Assembly (NCBI RefSeq): GCF_003997495.1
Contig: NZ_RZRU01000004.1
Span: 186,001-250,000, forward strand
Length of the DNA: 64,000 bases
Direction: 5' to 3'
Origin: Mesorhizobium sp. M7A.F.Ca.US.008.03.1.1
GTDB lineage: Bacteria; Pseudomonadota; Alphaproteobacteria; Rhizobiales; Rhizobiaceae
This document shows, piece after piece, positions 20,761 to 31,026 of this stretch (positions are counted from its first letter, which is position 1; each line of letters starts with the position of its first letter). The notes beneath the pieces are model-generated. The model saw nothing but the letters and a program-made list of their open reading frames with translations. It searched no databases and was not told where the DNA came from. A program made the position numbers and the translations under genes.

Positions 20761-22281
20761 TTGTCCTTCAGCATCGTTGGCGACGCACGGCCCAACAGTT
20801 TCAAATTCGAAACCGAAGCGCTGATCAAGCCATCCGGCTTTCGCGAATATGATGCGCGCTGGTGGTTCGGCCATCCCGGCTCCGCGCAACTGCCGGAGCT
20901 CAATCTGGTCGGCGTCCAGGCACTTGGCATGGGGCTTGGCACGCTGATCCGCCGTGTCGGTGCCGGTCCCGATATCGTCACCGGGCATGATTTCCGCTCC
21001 TATTCGCTGTCGATCAAGCTGGCGCTGGTGTCGGGCCTGATGGCCGCGGGCGCACGGGTGAGGGACATCGGCTTGGCGTTGTCGCCGACGGCCTATTTTG
21101 CCCAGTTCGCACTGGACTTGCCTTCGGTCGCCATGGTCACCGCCTCGCATAACGAGAATGGCTGGACCGGCGTCAAGATGGGTGCGGCGCGGCCGCTGAC
21201 TTTCGGACCGGAACAGATGAGCGCGCTGAAGGCGATCGTGCTGGCTGGTGATTTCGATCTCGTCGGCGGCGGCTCCTACGATTTCGTCCGCGATTTTCGC
21301 GCCACTTATCTCGACGATCTGACCAAGGACCAGCGCATCGCCCGAAAGCTGAAAGTGGTCGTCGCCTGCGGCAACGGCACCGCCGGGGCTTTCGCGCCGC
21401 AAGCGCTGCAGCGCATCGGCTGCGAGGTCATCCCGCTCGATGTCGAACTCGACCATACGTTTCCGCGCTACAACCCCAATCCCGAGGACATGCAGATGCT
21501 GCATGCCATCAGGGAGAAGGTGCTGGAGACTGGAGCCGATGTCGGCCTTGGCTTCGATGGCGACGGTGATCGCTGCGGCGTCGTCGACAATGAGGGCAAT
21601 GAGATTTTTGCCGACAAGGTGGGTGTGATGCTGGCGCGCGATATCTCCAGCCTGCATCCGGGCTCGACCTTCGTCGTCGACGTCAAGTCGACCGGCCTGT
21701 TCAACACAGACAGCGTGCTGCGCGCGAACGGCGCCATCACCGACTACTGGAAGACCGGCCACTCCTACATAAAGCGCCGCGTCGCCGAGCTTGGCGCCGT
21801 CGCCGGTTTCGAAAAGTCGGGCCATTTCTTCTTCAACCCGCCGATCGGCCGCGGCTACGACGACGGCTTGGTCACCGCCATCGCCATCTGCCAGATGCTG
21901 GATCGCAGTCCCGGCAGTTCGATGGCCGATCTCTACCGCGCGCTGCCGCTGACCTTCGGCACGCCGACCATGTCGCCGCACTGCGCGGACGATATGAAGT
22001 ATGGCGTTGTCGAGCGGGTGGTTGCCGACTTTCAGGCCATGAAGCGGGATGGAATGGTCTTCGCTGGCCAGAAGATCGCAGACCTCATCACCGTCAACGG
22101 CGTGCGCGTCGTCGCCGATGACGGCACCTGGGGGTTGGTGCGCGCCTCGTCGAACAAGCCGGAACTGGTCGTGGTCGTCGAAAGCCCGGTGTCCTCGCAG
22201 CGTCGACGGGAGATGTTCGAGGCTGTCGACGCCGTGCTGCGCCGCAGCCCCGAGGTGGGCGCCTACAACCAGACCTTTTGA
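20761..22281 (+). CDS. Phosphomannomutase/phosphoglucomutase
   Basis: Alpha-D-phosphohexomutase of the short type (about 506 aa), probably making mannose-1-phosphate for the next gene. Motifs: VTASHNENGW with Ser129 as the phosphorylated residue, GFDGDGDRCG metal loop, EKSGHFFF sugar loop and RASSNKPELVV phosphate loop. The proposed start is TTG with GGAG 10 bp upstream; no in-frame ATG precedes the FREYDARW region, so a non-ATG start is needed. The guanylyltransferase gene starts 11 bp after its stop. Confidence 0.88.
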   Translation: MSFSIVGDARPNSFKFETEALIKPSGFREYDARWWFGHPGSAQLPELNLVGVQALGMGLGTLIRRVGAGPDIVTGHDFRSYSLSIKLALVSGLMAAGARVRDIGLALSPTAYFAQFALDLPSVAMVTASHNENGWTGVKMGAARPLTFGPEQMSALKAIVLAGDFDLVGGGSYDFVRDFRATYLDDLTKDQRIARKLKVVVACGNGTAGAFAPQALQRIGCEVIPLDVELDHTFPRYNPNPEDMQMLHAIREKVLETGADVGLGFDGDGDRCGVVDNEGNEIFADKVGVMLARDISSLHPGSTFVVDVKSTGLFNTDSVLRANGAITDYWKTGHSYIKRRVAELGAVAGFEKSGHFFFNPPIGRGYDDGLVTAIAICQMLDRSPGSSMADLYRALPLTFGTPTMSPHCADDMKYGVVERVVADFQAMKRDGMVFAGQKIADLITVNGVRVVADDGTWGLVRASSNKPELVVVVESPVSSQRRREMFEAVDAVLRRSPEVGAYNQTF

Positions 22282-22292
22282 ATGGTAGTTGA

Positions 22293-24533
22293 ATGACCGA
22301 GCGGATTGTCAGTTTTGTCATGAGCGGCGGCGTCGGCTCGCGGTTGTGGCCGCTGTCGCGCGAGGACAATCCCAAGCAGTTCCACGACCTGTCGGGCGAC
22401 GGCTCGATGCTGGCCAAGACCTTGCGTCGGCTGACGGCCCGGCCGGAGGGCGAAACGCCGATCTTCCTGATCGCCGCGGAGCGCCATGCCGATCGCGTCC
22501 ACGCCGATCTTGCCGGCCTCGACCTCGCCGGCGGCGGGCCGCTGTTTGAGCCGACCGGACGCAATACAGCCGCCGCCGTCGCACTGGCGACGCTACGCAC
22601 ACTGTCCGAGTTCGGCGACAGCCTGGTGCTGGTGGTGCCGTCTGACCATGAGATATCGACCCCGCGCCGGTTTTGGCAAAGCGTCGAAGCCGGCACCGAG
22701 GCAGCGCGTAGCGGCCGGCTGGTGGTGTTCGGCATCAAGCCGACACAGCCAGAGACCGGCTACGGATATATCGAGGTCGCAGCCGAAAGCGGCGGCATCT
22801 TCGACGTGTCGCGCTTCGTCGAAAAGCCGGATCTTGCGACTGCGCAGAGCTATCTCAAGGCCGGAAATTTCTACTGGAACACCGGCATCTTCCTGTTTCG
22901 CGCCAGCACCATGCGTGACGCCTTCATAGCGTTCCAGCCGGATATCTGGCAGGCCACCGAAGCAGCCTACAAGGCAGCGACATCGGACCTGTCCGGCCTT
23001 TACATGCCGCTAGAACTCTACGCCGCCATTCCGTCGAACTCGATCGACTACGCCATAATGGAGCGGGCAAAAGACATCGCGATGGTGCCGGCCGGCTTCC
23101 GCTGGAACGATCTCGGCTCGTGGCAGTCGCTGCTCGATGTCGGCCCCGCAGACGACCGGGGCAATGTCATCATCGGCGATGTCGTCGCCATCGATTGCCA
23201 GAATTCCTACATCCGCAGCGACGGCCGCCTGCTGTCGGCGATCGGCATGAAGGACATCGCCATCGTTTCGACATCGGATGCCACCTTCGTCGCTCCCGTC
23301 AGCCACAGCCAACACGTCAAGAAGATCGTCGAGCAGCTTGAAAAATCGGGTCGCCTGGAAACCAGGTTCACGCCGGCGCATGACCGCGTCATCGAAAGCG
23401 GGGCCTGGCGGCGGCGCGTGCACCACTGGCTGTTTCAGGAGACCTTGCCGCTGTGGTCGACATCGGGCGTCGACGAACGCCATGGTGGTTTTCACGAAGC
23501 GCTTGGCCTGGACGCTTCGCCGTTGATGAAGCCCAAGCGCATGCGCACCATGGCAAGGCAGGTCTATGCCTTCGCCGTCGCCCGGGCGCGCGGCTGGGAC
23601 GGTCCGGCCGACCGGCTGATCAGCCACGGCATCGCCTTCATGGCCGGCAAGGGCCGCACCGACAAAGGCGGCTGGGTTCGGACGCTGAATGTCGACGGTT
23701 CGGTCGCCGACGCCACCGAGGATGCCTACGATCATTCCTGCGTCCTCCTGGCACTGGCGCATGCGCATATGTCTGGCAATGCCGACGCCTTGCGCCTTGG
23801 CGAGGAAACCTTCGCCTTTCTCGATGCGCATCTCGAAGACAGCCGCATGACCGGCTTCCTTGAGACATCGGACGGTAAAGGCGAGCGCCGCTCCAACCCG
23901 CATATGCACCTGCTCGAGGCCTTTCTCGCCTGGTACCAGGCGACAGGCGAGCGCGCCCATCTGCGCCGCGCGGCGCGCATTATCGACCTCTTTCGCAGTC
24001 ATTTCTTCGATCCGGAAAGCTGGACGCTTGGCGAGTATTTCGATGCCGAATGGAAACCCTCCGCCGGCGAGAAGGGCTCATGGACCGAGCCCGGCCATCA
24101 TTTCGAATGGGCCTCGCTGCTGGTCGATTTCGCCGGGCGTAGCGGACAGGCCGAGTTGAGCGGCTTTGCCAGGAAACTCTACGCCTCGGCCGTCGCCAAT
24201 GGCCTCAACCGCGCCACCGGGCTTGCCTATGGCGCCGTCTCCAGGCAAGGCCTGCCGCTAGACCTGATATCGCGCAGTTGGCCGCAGGCCGAAGCGGTCA
24301 AGGCCGCAATCGCGCTCGACGGTTCGGGCGGCCCCGATCTCAAGCCTGAAATCGAAGCGCGCGTCGGCCGGCTGTTCCGCTGGCATATCGACCCGGCGCC
24401 GCTCGGCCTGTGGATCGACCGCATCGATGAGCGCGGCCGCTCGCTGGCATCGGACGTGCCCGCCAGTATCTTTTATCATCTGGTCTGTGCGCTGACGCAA
24501 TATCTGGACAGCACGGCCGATCCGAAGGCGTAG
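22293..24533 (+). CDS. Mannose-1-phosphate guanylyltransferase fused to AGE-type isomerase domain
   Basis: A 746-residue two-domain protein. Residues 1-350: GDP-mannose pyrophosphorylase (GGVGSRLWPLSR at 11-22, NPKQF, VVPSDHEI, GYGYIEV, FVEKPD, NTGIFLF). Residues about 375-740: an N-acylglucosamine-2-epimerase (AGE) alpha/alpha barrel (RRVHHWLFQETLPLW, NPHMHLLEAFLAW, EPGHHFEWASLLVDF, RSWPQAEAVKAA), the fold that also includes mannose and phosphomannose isomerase activities. Usual bifunctional enzymes pair the transferase with a cupin-type isomerase; here that domain is replaced. Likely converts fructose-6-P to mannose-6-P and mannose-1-P to GDP-mannose, with the preceding mutase in between. 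Confidence 0.88.
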   Translation: MTERIVSFVMSGGVGSRLWPLSREDNPKQFHDLSGDGSMLAKTLRRLTARPEGETPIFLIAAERHADRVHADLAGLDLAGGGPLFEPTGRNTAAAVALATLRTLSEFGDSLVLVVPSDHEISTPRRFWQSVEAGTEAARSGRLVVFGIKPTQPETGYGYIEVAAESGGIFDVSRFVEKPDLATAQSYLKAGNFYWNTGIFLFRASTMRDAFIAFQPDIWQATEAAYKAATSDLSGLYMPLELYAAIPSNSIDYAIMERAKDIAMVPAGFRWNDLGSWQSLLDVGPADDRGNVIIGDVVAIDCQNSYIRSDGRLLSAIGMKDIAIVSTSDATFVAPVSHSQHVKKIVEQLEKSGRLETRFTPAHDRVIESGAWRRRVHHWLFQETLPLWSTSGVDERHGGFHEALGLDASPLMKPKRMRTMARQVYAFAVARARGWDGPADRLISHGIAFMAGKGRTDKGGWVRTLNVDGSVADATEDAYDHSCVLLALAHAHMSGNADALRLGEETFAFLDAHLEDSRMTGFLETSDGKGERRSNPHMHLLEAFLAWYQATGERAHLRRAARIIDLFRSHFFDPESWTLGEYFDAEWKPSAGEKGSWTEPGHHFEWASLLVDFAGRSGQAELSGFARKLYASAVANGLNRATGLAYGAVSRQGLPLDLISRSWPQAEAVKAAIALDGSGGPDLKPEIEARVGRLFRWHIDPAPLGLWIDRIDERGRSLASDVPASIFYHLVCALTQYLDSTADPKA

Positions 24534-24542
24534 AGGGCTGGA

Positions 24543-26006
24543 TCAGTACGGGCTCGCCACGTCCCCGGTCTCGACATAGATCGACTTCAGCTGCGAATAC
24601 AGCGCCAGCGCTGCCAGTGAATTCTCGCGTCCGATGCCTGACTGTTTGAAGCCGCCGAACGGGATTTCGACCGGCGTCAGATTGTAGGCGTTGATCCAGC
24701 AGGTGCCGGCCTGCAGCTCGGCGATGACGCGGTGGGCGCGCGGCAGGTCGCGCGTGAAGACGCCGGCAGCAAGACCGAATTCGGTGTCGTTGGCGCGGTC
24801 GATCACTTCATCCTCGCCGTCGAATTTCAGCACGCTCATCACTGGTCCGAAAATTTCTTCACGGGCGATACGCATGCCATCGGTGACGCCGGTGAACACC
24901 GTCGGCTCGACGAAGAAGCCACCCTGGAAACCCTGCAACGAAGGCACGTTGCCGCCGCAGGCGAGAACAGCTCGGTCCTGCTTGCCGACCTCGATATAGC
25001 CGACCACCTTGTCGTGCTGCGCCTTGGAGACCAGCGGCCCCATCTGGGTTTCGGGATCGAGCGGGTCGCCGATGCGGATTTTCTTGGTCCGCTCTATCAG
25101 GCGGTCGACGAAACGGTCGTGGATGCCGCTCTGCACGAAGACCCGCGTGCCGTTGGAGCAGATCTGCCCGGTCGAATAGAAATTGCCGAGCATGGCGCCG
25201 CCGATGGCGTTCTCGATGTCGGCGTCGTCGAAGACGATCAGCGGCGACTTGCCGCCGAGCTCCATCGTAGCGTGCTTCATTTTTGAGCCAGCCAGCGACA
25301 GCACCTTGCGGCCGGTCGGCACCGAACCGGTCACCGAGACCTTGGCGACGACATCGTGGCCGACGAGGCCGGCGCCGACATCGCCATAGCCCTGCACCAC
25401 GTTGAACAGTCCGTCAGGCAGCCCTGCCTCGCTGTAGATCTCGGCCAGCGCCAGTGCCGAAAGCGGCGTGTTTTCCGACGGCTTGAACACCATGGCATTG
25501 CCCATGGCGAGCGCCGGTGCCGATTTCCAGCCGGCGATCTGGATCGGGTAGTTCCAGGCGCCGATGCCGACACAGACGCCGAGGGCCTCCCGCCTTGTGT
25601 AGGCGAAGGGTCCGCCGAGATCGACCGACTCGCCATTGTAGGCGGCAACCGCACCGCCGAAATATTCAAGGCAGTCCGCCGCCGAAGGGGCGTCCGCCAC
25701 CAGCGTTTCCTGGATCGCCTTGCCGGTGTCCAGCGTCTCGATGCGGGCGAGGTCGGCGTTGCGGGCGCGCAATATGTCGGCGGCGCGGCGCAGGATGCGC
25801 CCGCGCTCGACCGGCTTCAGCCGCGCCCAGGCGGGCTGCGCGGCGCGAGCTGCCTCGACGGCGAGCTCCAGCACGTTCGGCGTCGCCGAACGCAGCATGG
25901 CGATGATCTCGCCGGTTGCCGGATAGATGACCGGCAGCGGGGCGCCGCCTTCGTCCTCGATGTAGCGTCCGTTGACATAGTGCGATGCCGTGGGCTGAGC
26001 GCGCAT
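24543..26006 (-). CDS. betB: Betaine aldehyde dehydrogenase
   Basis: Oxidises betaine aldehyde to glycine betaine with NAD(P). A 487-residue ALDH: PWNYPIQ near the cofactor site, [15 protein letters not shown] with the general base Glu, [12 protein letters not shown] with the catalytic Cys, and [12 protein letters not shown]. The start at 26006 ([10 protein letters not shown]) has CTGGAGA upstream; the frame is open further but without a ribosome site. Last gene of the bet unit, 57 bp after betA. Confidence 0.95.
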   Translation of the reverse strand: MRAQPTASHYVNGRYIEDEGGAPLPVIYPATGEIIAMLRSATPNVLELAVEAARAAQPAWARLKPVERGRILRRAADILRARNADLARIETLDTGKAIQETLVADAPSAADCLEYFGGAVAAYNGESVDLGGPFAYTRREALGVCVGIGAWNYPIQIAGWKSAPALAMGNAMVFKPSENTPLSALALAEIYSEAGLPDGLFNVVQGYGDVGAGLVGHDVVAKVSVTGSVPTGRKVLSLAGSKMKHATMELGGKSPLIVFDDADIENAIGGAMLGNFYSTGQICSNGTRVFVQSGIHDRFVDRLIERTKKIRIGDPLDPETQMGPLVSKAQHDKVVGYIEVGKQDRAVLACGGNVPSLQGFQGGFFVEPTVFTGVTDGMRIAREEIFGPVMSVLKFDGEDEVIDRANDTEFGLAAGVFTRDLPRAHRVIAELQAGTCWINAYNLTPVEIPFGGFKQSGIGRENSLAALALYSQLKSIYVETGDVASPY

Positions 26007-26063
26007 GGAAGTCTCCAGATTGTCTTTCGCGGCATGCGGATCGTGCAGTCGCACGATCATGCT

Positions 26064-27716
26064 CTATCTGTCCGACGCCTGCCAGCGCGGATTGATCCAT
26101 GGTTCCTGGTTGGACGGCGCCAGCGGCGTGCGGCCAAGAATGTGGTCGGAAGCCTTCTCGCCGGTCATGATCGAGGGTGCATTGAGATTGCCGTTGGTGA
26201 CGCGCGGGAAGATCGAGGAATCGGCGACCCGCAATCCTTCGACGCCGATGACCCGGCACTCCGGATCGACGACACTCATCATGTCGTCGGCGCGGCCCAT
26301 CTTGCAGGTACCGCAAGGATGGTAGGCGCTCTCTGCGTGATCCCTGATGAAGATGTCGAGATCGTCGTCCGACTGCACGTGGCTGCCCGGCGATATTTCC
26401 TTGCCCCGATAGAGGTCGAACGCCGACTGGCCGAAAATCTCGCGCGTCAGCCGGATGCAGTGGCGGAACTCCGCCCAGTCGTCTGGATGCGACATGTAGT
26501 TGAAGTGGATCACCGGCTTCGATTTCGGGTCCGGCGAGCGCAGCGTCACCGAGCCGCGCGACTTCGAGCGCATTGGCCCGACATGCGCCTGGAAGCCGTG
26601 CGACTTTGCCGCCGCCTTGCCGTCATAGCGGACGGCGGCAGGGATGAAATGGTACTGGATGTCGGGGTAGTCGACGCCTGCACGTGAGCGCACGAAGGCC
26701 GCCGCTTCGAAATGGTTGGTGGCGCCAAGCCCGGTCTTGAGGAACAGCCACTGCGCCCCGATGAGCGCTTTCGAGAACGGATTCAGCACCGAATTGAGCG
26801 TGATCGGCAGCAATGATTCCTGCTGGATGTAGAGTTCCATATGATCTTGCAAATTGCGGCCGACGCCGGGCCTGTCGACCACCACCGGAATGCCGTTTTC
26901 GCGCAAATGTTCGGCCGGGCCGATGCCGGACAGCATCAGGATCTTGGGCGAATTGATCGACGACGCGGCGACGATCACCTCACGTCGCGCCTTAACGACC
27001 TGAATCTGTTTGTGAGCTTCGATCTCGACGCCGATGGCGCGCTGATTCTCAATGATCACCCGCCGCGCAAAGCCCCTGACCAGACTCACATTTTTGCGCT
27101 TCAGCGCCGGCTTCAGATAGGCTGATGCCGCCGACCAGCGGCGGCCGCCGTTGATGGTCTGCTCCATCGGCCCAAACCCTTCCTGCTTGGAACCGTTATA
27201 GTCCTCCGTCAATTCGAACCCGGCCTGGCGGCCGGCCTCGACAAAGGCGCCGTAGAGCGGATTTTTACGCGAGCCGCGCTGCACATGCAGTGGCCCGCCG
27301 TGCCCGCGCCAGCCATCCTCGCCGCCGTCCGAGTCCTCCATGCGCCTGAAATAGGGGAGCACGTCGGCGAAGCCCCAGCCGGCCGCACCCTCTTCGGCCC
27401 AATGGTCGAAGTCGCGGGCGTGGCCGCGCACATAGACCATGCCGTTGATCGAGGACGAGCCACCGATGACCTTGCCGCGCGGTGTCGCCAGCACGCGGCC
27501 GCCGAGATGCGGTTCCGGCTCGCTAGCAAAGCCCCAGTCATAGAGGCTCATGTTGAGCGGGATCGACAGCGCCGACGGCATCTGGATCAGCGGTCCGATA
27601 TCGGTGCCACCGAATTCGATGACGATGACCGAATGCCTGCCGTCCTCGGACAGGCGATAGGCCATGGCCGAGCCGGCCGAGCCGGAGCCGATGATGACGA
27701 AATCTGCTTCAAGCAT
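26064..27716 (-). CDS. betA: Choline dehydrogenase
   Basis: FAD-dependent GMC oxidoreductase that oxidises choline to betaine aldehyde, usually membrane associated. The N-terminal FAD-binding [15 protein letters not shown] motif, the GMC signature [22 protein letters not shown] and the C-terminal [12 protein letters not shown] active-site region are present. 550 residues is normal. Its ATG overlaps the end of the upstream dehydratase gene by 8 bp, which implies coupled translation. Confidence 0.95.
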   Translation of the reverse strand: MLEADFVIIGSGSAGSAMAYRLSEDGRHSVIVIEFGGTDIGPLIQMPSALSIPLNMSLYDWGFASEPEPHLGGRVLATPRGKVIGGSSSINGMVYVRGHARDFDHWAEEGAAGWGFADVLPYFRRMEDSDGGEDGWRGHGGPLHVQRGSRKNPLYGAFVEAGRQAGFELTEDYNGSKQEGFGPMEQTINGGRRWSAASAYLKPALKRKNVSLVRGFARRVIIENQRAIGVEIEAHKQIQVVKARREVIVAASSINSPKILMLSGIGPAEHLRENGIPVVVDRPGVGRNLQDHMELYIQQESLLPITLNSVLNPFSKALIGAQWLFLKTGLGATNHFEAAAFVRSRAGVDYPDIQYHFIPAAVRYDGKAAAKSHGFQAHVGPMRSKSRGSVTLRSPDPKSKPVIHFNYMSHPDDWAEFRHCIRLTREIFGQSAFDLYRGKEISPGSHVQSDDDLDIFIRDHAESAYHPCGTCKMGRADDMMSVVDPECRVIGVEGLRVADSSIFPRVTNGNLNAPSIMTGEKASDHILGRTPLAPSNQEPWINPRWQASDR

Positions 27717-28713
27717 GGTTCATATGCGCCATAAAATCGGCGAGCGAGACATTGCCGCCGGTAGCCACAACAAGGACGGTCTTGTCCTTCACATCCACCT
27801 TGCCGCCGAGCAGTGCCGCGAGCGATGCCGCCCCCGATGGTTCGAGCACCAGCTTCATGCGCTCGAAGGCGATCCGCATGGCGCGCCGCACCGATTGATC
27901 ATCGACGGTGATGCCGCGAACACCTGCCGTCTGCACCGCGGCAAACGGAGCATCGCCCGGCCGTCGCGACATCAAACCGTCGCAGATCGATTTCGGCCCG
28001 ATCGGCATCGTCTCGATGCTGCCATGTGCCAGCGAGGAGCCCATGCCATTGAAACCCTCCGGCTCGACGCCGATGATCTCAGTGACGGGCGACAGATAGT
28101 GGAACGCGAGCGAAACGCCGCCGATCAGCCCACCACCCCCGACCGAGCAGAACAAGAGGTCGGCGCTGGCGTTCTTGGCGGCGAGCTGGTCGAGCGCCTC
28201 GAGGCCGGCGCCCGCCTGGCCGGCGACGATCTCCGGATCGTCGAAGGGATGCAGCAGGGCCAAGCCTTCGGTTTCAGCGATCTCGCGTGCCTTGGCGGCG
28301 GCGACTTCCTCGCGCGCGCGCTCGCCATGGTCGGTCAGCACGACGCGGGCGCCATAGCCCGCTGTGGCGTCACGCTTGGCGGCCGGTGCGTCGATCGGCA
28401 TGACGATGGTGACGGGAATGCCGAGCGCCTGGCCGGCGGCCGCCAGTCCTTGCGCGAAATTGCCGGAGGAGTAGGCGACGACGCCCTTCTTCGCTTCGTC
28501 GGCTGAAAGCTGCTTCAGGCGCCAATAGGCGCCGCGCACCTTGAACGAGCCGGCCCATTGCAGCGATTCCGGCTTGATGAAGACGCGGGCCGCCCCCGTC
28601 TCCCTGGCCAGTGCTGTCGATTCCAGCAGCGGCGTGATCTGCGTTGCCCTGGATGTGACGGCATAGGCCTGCTTGAGGTGGTCGATGGAGGGGACGAGAA
28701 GGTCTGACATCAT
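27709..28713 (-). CDS. PLP-dependent threonine/serine dehydratase-like enzyme
   Basis: A 334-residue fold-type II PLP enzyme: the PLP lysine Lys58 in [17 protein letters not shown] after it, the phosphate-binding [10 protein letters not shown] loop and C-terminal VATGGNVS. No ACT regulatory domain, so it resembles catabolic threonine/serine dehydratases or related racemases. It is embedded in the bet operon: its start overlaps the betC stop (ATGATG) and its end overlaps betA by 8 bp. Its substrate is uncertain; a role in amino acids derived from betaine (serine or related) is a guess. Confidence 0.85.
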   Translation of the reverse strand: MMSDLLVPSIDHLKQAYAVTSRATQITPLLESTALARETGAARVFIKPESLQWAGSFKVRGAYWRLKQLSADEAKKGVVAYSSGNFAQGLAAAGQALGIPVTIVMPIDAPAAKRDATAGYGARVVLTDHGERAREEVAAAKAREIAETEGLALLHPFDDPEIVAGQAGAGLEALDQLAAKNASADLLFCSVGGGGLIGGVSLAFHYLSPVTEIIGVEPEGFNGMGSSLAHGSIETMPIGPKSICDGLMSRRPGDAPFAAVQTAGVRGITVDDQSVRRAMRIAFERMKLVLEPSGAASLAALLGGKVDVKDKTVLVVATGGNVSLADFMAHMNHA

Positions 28714-30239
28714 TCGCCTCGCGGATACCTTTTGCTCTCTTCGAGATTGTCGAGGTTCATGTGATTGCGCATGTAACGCTCGGACGCTTTTTGCAGCGGC
28801 TGGAAATCCCAGGGGTAATAGGCGCCGTTGCGCAGCGCCGGATAGACGACCCAGCGGCGCGCCTGGCTTTCGCGCACGGCGGCGTCGAAGCCGGCCATGT
28901 CCCAGCGCGCCTGGACCTTATCCATGTATGCCGACACCAGGCCCGCATTGGCGAGATCGTCGGCCAGATTGTTTCGCTCGAGCGGATCGGATTCGAGATC
29001 GAACAATTGCGGCGGATCGAGCTCGCAATGGACGAATTTGTATCTGCCGTCACGGATCGCCACCAAGGGCGCGTTGGACCCTTCGGCGGCATACTCCATC
29101 AAGACAGGCGCGGCGCGCTTGATGCCTTCGGTGAGCGGCAGCAGCGACTGGCCGTCGGTCCACGGCGCGATCGCAGCAATGTCGATGCCGGCGAGGTCGC
29201 AAAGCGTCGGCGCCACGTCGAGATTGGAGACCGGTGTCTCGATCCGTCCGGCGCGAACACCCTTGCCGGCAATCATCAGCGGCACCCGCGCCGAACCCTC
29301 GAAGAAGCTCATCTTGAACCAAAGGCCGCGTTCGCCGAGCATGTCGCCATGGTCCGAGCAGAACAGGATGATGGTGTCGTCGGCCATGCGGGTGCGCTCG
29401 AGAACGTCCAGGATCTCGCCGAGCTTGTCGTCGACGTAAGAGATGTTGGCGAAATAGCCGCGCCGCGAACGAAGCACCTGCTCCGGCGTGATCTCGAAAG
29501 AAGGATAGTCGCTGGCGTGGTACAGCCGCCGGGAATGCGCGTCCTGCTCGTCATGCGCGATGAACCCGGTTTCCGGATCCAGCGCCTGGCAATGCTCATA
29601 GAGATCCCAATACTGCCTGCGCGCAACATAGGGATCATGCGGGTGCGACAACGAAACGGTCAGGCACCAGGGCCGGTGCTCCGCATCGTCCTGTTCGCGC
29701 GAAAGCTGATAGAGCTTCTGCGTGGCGAGGAACACGACCTCGTCGTCATACTCCATCTGGTTGGTGATCTCGGCGACGCCGGCGCCGGTCACCGAGCCCA
29801 GATTGTGGTACCACCAGTCTATACGCTCGCCGGGCTTGCGGTAATCCGGCGTCCAGCCGAAATCGGCCGGGTAGATGTCGGTGGTCAGCCGTTCCTCGAA
29901 ACCGTGCAACTGATCCGGCCCGACGAAATGCATCTTGCCCGACAGGCAGGTGTAGTAGCCGGCGGCGCGCAGATGATGGGCAAAGGTCGGGATCGATGAA
30001 GCGAATTCGGCGGCATTGTCATAGACGCCGGTGCGCGACGGCAATTGCCCGCTCATGAACGAGGCCCGGCCCGGCGCGCAGAGCGGCGACGCCGTGTAGT
30101 TGTTGGCAAAGCGCGCCGACCGCGCCGCGAGCGCTTTCAAGTTCGGGGCATGCAGGAAGGCCGCTGGCCCATCGGGAAAAAAAGTCCCGTTGAGCTGGTC
30201 GACCATGACGATCAGGAAATTAGGTCGCTGAATTGTCAC
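28710..30239 (-). CDS. betC: Choline-sulfatase
   Basis: Hydrolyses choline-O-sulfate to choline and sulfate. A 509-residue type I sulfatase: metal Asp14 in MVDQLNG, and the CxPxR signature [12 protein letters not shown] with Cys54, to be matured to formylglycine. [25 protein letters not shown] and HPHDPY regions are typical of BetC. It starts with GTG that overlaps the betI stop (GTGA). Position in a bet operon supports the choline sulfate assignment over other sulfatases. Confidence 0.94.
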   Translation of the reverse strand: MTIQRPNFLIVMVDQLNGTFFPDGPAAFLHAPNLKALAARSARFANNYTASPLCAPGRASFMSGQLPSRTGVYDNAAEFASSIPTFAHHLRAAGYYTCLSGKMHFVGPDQLHGFEERLTTDIYPADFGWTPDYRKPGERIDWWYHNLGSVTGAGVAEITNQMEYDDEVVFLATQKLYQLSREQDDAEHRPWCLTVSLSHPHDPYVARRQYWDLYEHCQALDPETGFIAHDEQDAHSRRLYHASDYPSFEITPEQVLRSRRGYFANISYVDDKLGEILDVLERTRMADDTIILFCSDHGDMLGERGLWFKMSFFEGSARVPLMIAGKGVRAGRIETPVSNLDVAPTLCDLAGIDIAAIAPWTDGQSLLPLTEGIKRAAPVLMEYAAEGSNAPLVAIRDGRYKFVHCELDPPQLFDLESDPLERNNLADDLANAGLVSAYMDKVQARWDMAGFDAAVRESQARRWVVYPALRNGAYYPWDFQPLQKASERYMRNHMNLDNLEESKRYPRGE

Positions 30240-30826
30240 TGTTTAAGCCGCTCCCCAAGTTTGGTTTCGAGATAGTCCTCGACCAGCGCGATCGCGGTCG
30301 CGGCATCAGGCACGCCGTCCTTCAATGCGCGCCTGATGTAGAGCCCGTCGATCATCGCCGCCGTCGCTTCGGCGACGCGGTCGGCTTCGGTTCTGGGCAA
30401 GATGCCGGTCAGCCCGCTCATCAGGTTCGAATGCAGTCGCCGTGCATAGACCCTGAGCAGCCGGCGCAGGGCCGGGGACTTCTGTGCCTCGACATAGAAG
30501 GCAAGCCAGGCGGCGATGGTTTCCGGTTGGAACTGGATGTCGGAGAAGTTGACGGCCACCACCGCCGAAACGCGTTGACGCGGGGTGGCAGCCGAACCAA
30601 GGGCGCGCAACGTATCGGCGGTAAGCTCGGACAGGATGTGCCGCATCGTCGCCAGCAGCAATTCGTCCTTGGCGCCGAAATAATGATGGGCAAGAGCCGA
30701 GGAAACGCCGGCGCGTCCGGCGATCTCGGACATGGTCACGTCGAGCGAACCGCGCTCGCCGATCGCCGAGATCGTCGCGTCGATGAGCGCCTTGCGGCGC
30801 AATGGCTCCATTCCGACTTTCGGCAT
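30236..30826 (-). CDS. betI: TetR-family repressor of the bet operon
   Basis: Choline-responsive repressor. From the ATG at 30826 the protein has 196 residues, the usual BetI length; N-terminal helix-turn-helix [28 protein letters not shown] (about residues 31-58). The opening [22 protein letters not shown] matches BetI. Upstream in-frame codons to 30976 run through the operator and are not translated. First gene of betI-betC-dehydratase-betA-betB, overlapping betC by 4 bp. Confidence 0.93.
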   Translation of the reverse strand: MPKVGMEPLRRKALIDATISAIGERGSLDVTMSEIAGRAGVSSALAHHYFGAKDELLLATMRHILSELTADTLRALGSAATPRQRVSAVVAVNFSDIQFQPETIAAWLAFYVEAQKSPALRRLLRVYARRLHSNLMSGLTGILPRTEADRVAEATAAMIDGLYIRRALKDGVPDAATAIALVEDYLETKLGERLKQ

Positions 30827-30860
30827 CTCGCTATGATCCTTTGAAGCAGGATTATTTTTT

Positions 30861-30874
30861 ATTGACGGGTCAAT
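30861..30874. promoter_or_regulatory. Probable BetI operator
   Basis: ATTGAC-GG-GTCAAT is a perfect dyad with 6-bp arms, 35 bp upstream of the betI ATG, in an AT-rich tract that contrasts with the GC-rich surroundings. The ATTGA/TCAAT arms resemble the known E. coli BetI target. Autorepression of the operon by BetI, relieved by choline, is the expected control. Confidence 0.75.
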
Positions 30875-31026
30875 CAACAAAAAAATCGGCACTGGATTTG
30901 CCTGTACCAAGCGATTGTCTGGTCCCGGCCCTTTCCGATGCGGTGATGATTGTTTATATTTGAACAATAAACGCAAAGCGCACTGTGAGCCCGCCTGCTA
31001 GGCTCGCGTCAAGGATGGAGACCGCC

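Noticed and set aside
25356-26687. Plus-strand open frame opposite betB and betA
   Set aside because: Arg/Gly-rich translation with no domain; explained as the complement of dehydrogenase codons.
28761-29999. 412-codon plus-strand open frame opposite betC
   Set aside because: No ribosome site, no recognisable domain, fully inside the sulfatase gene.
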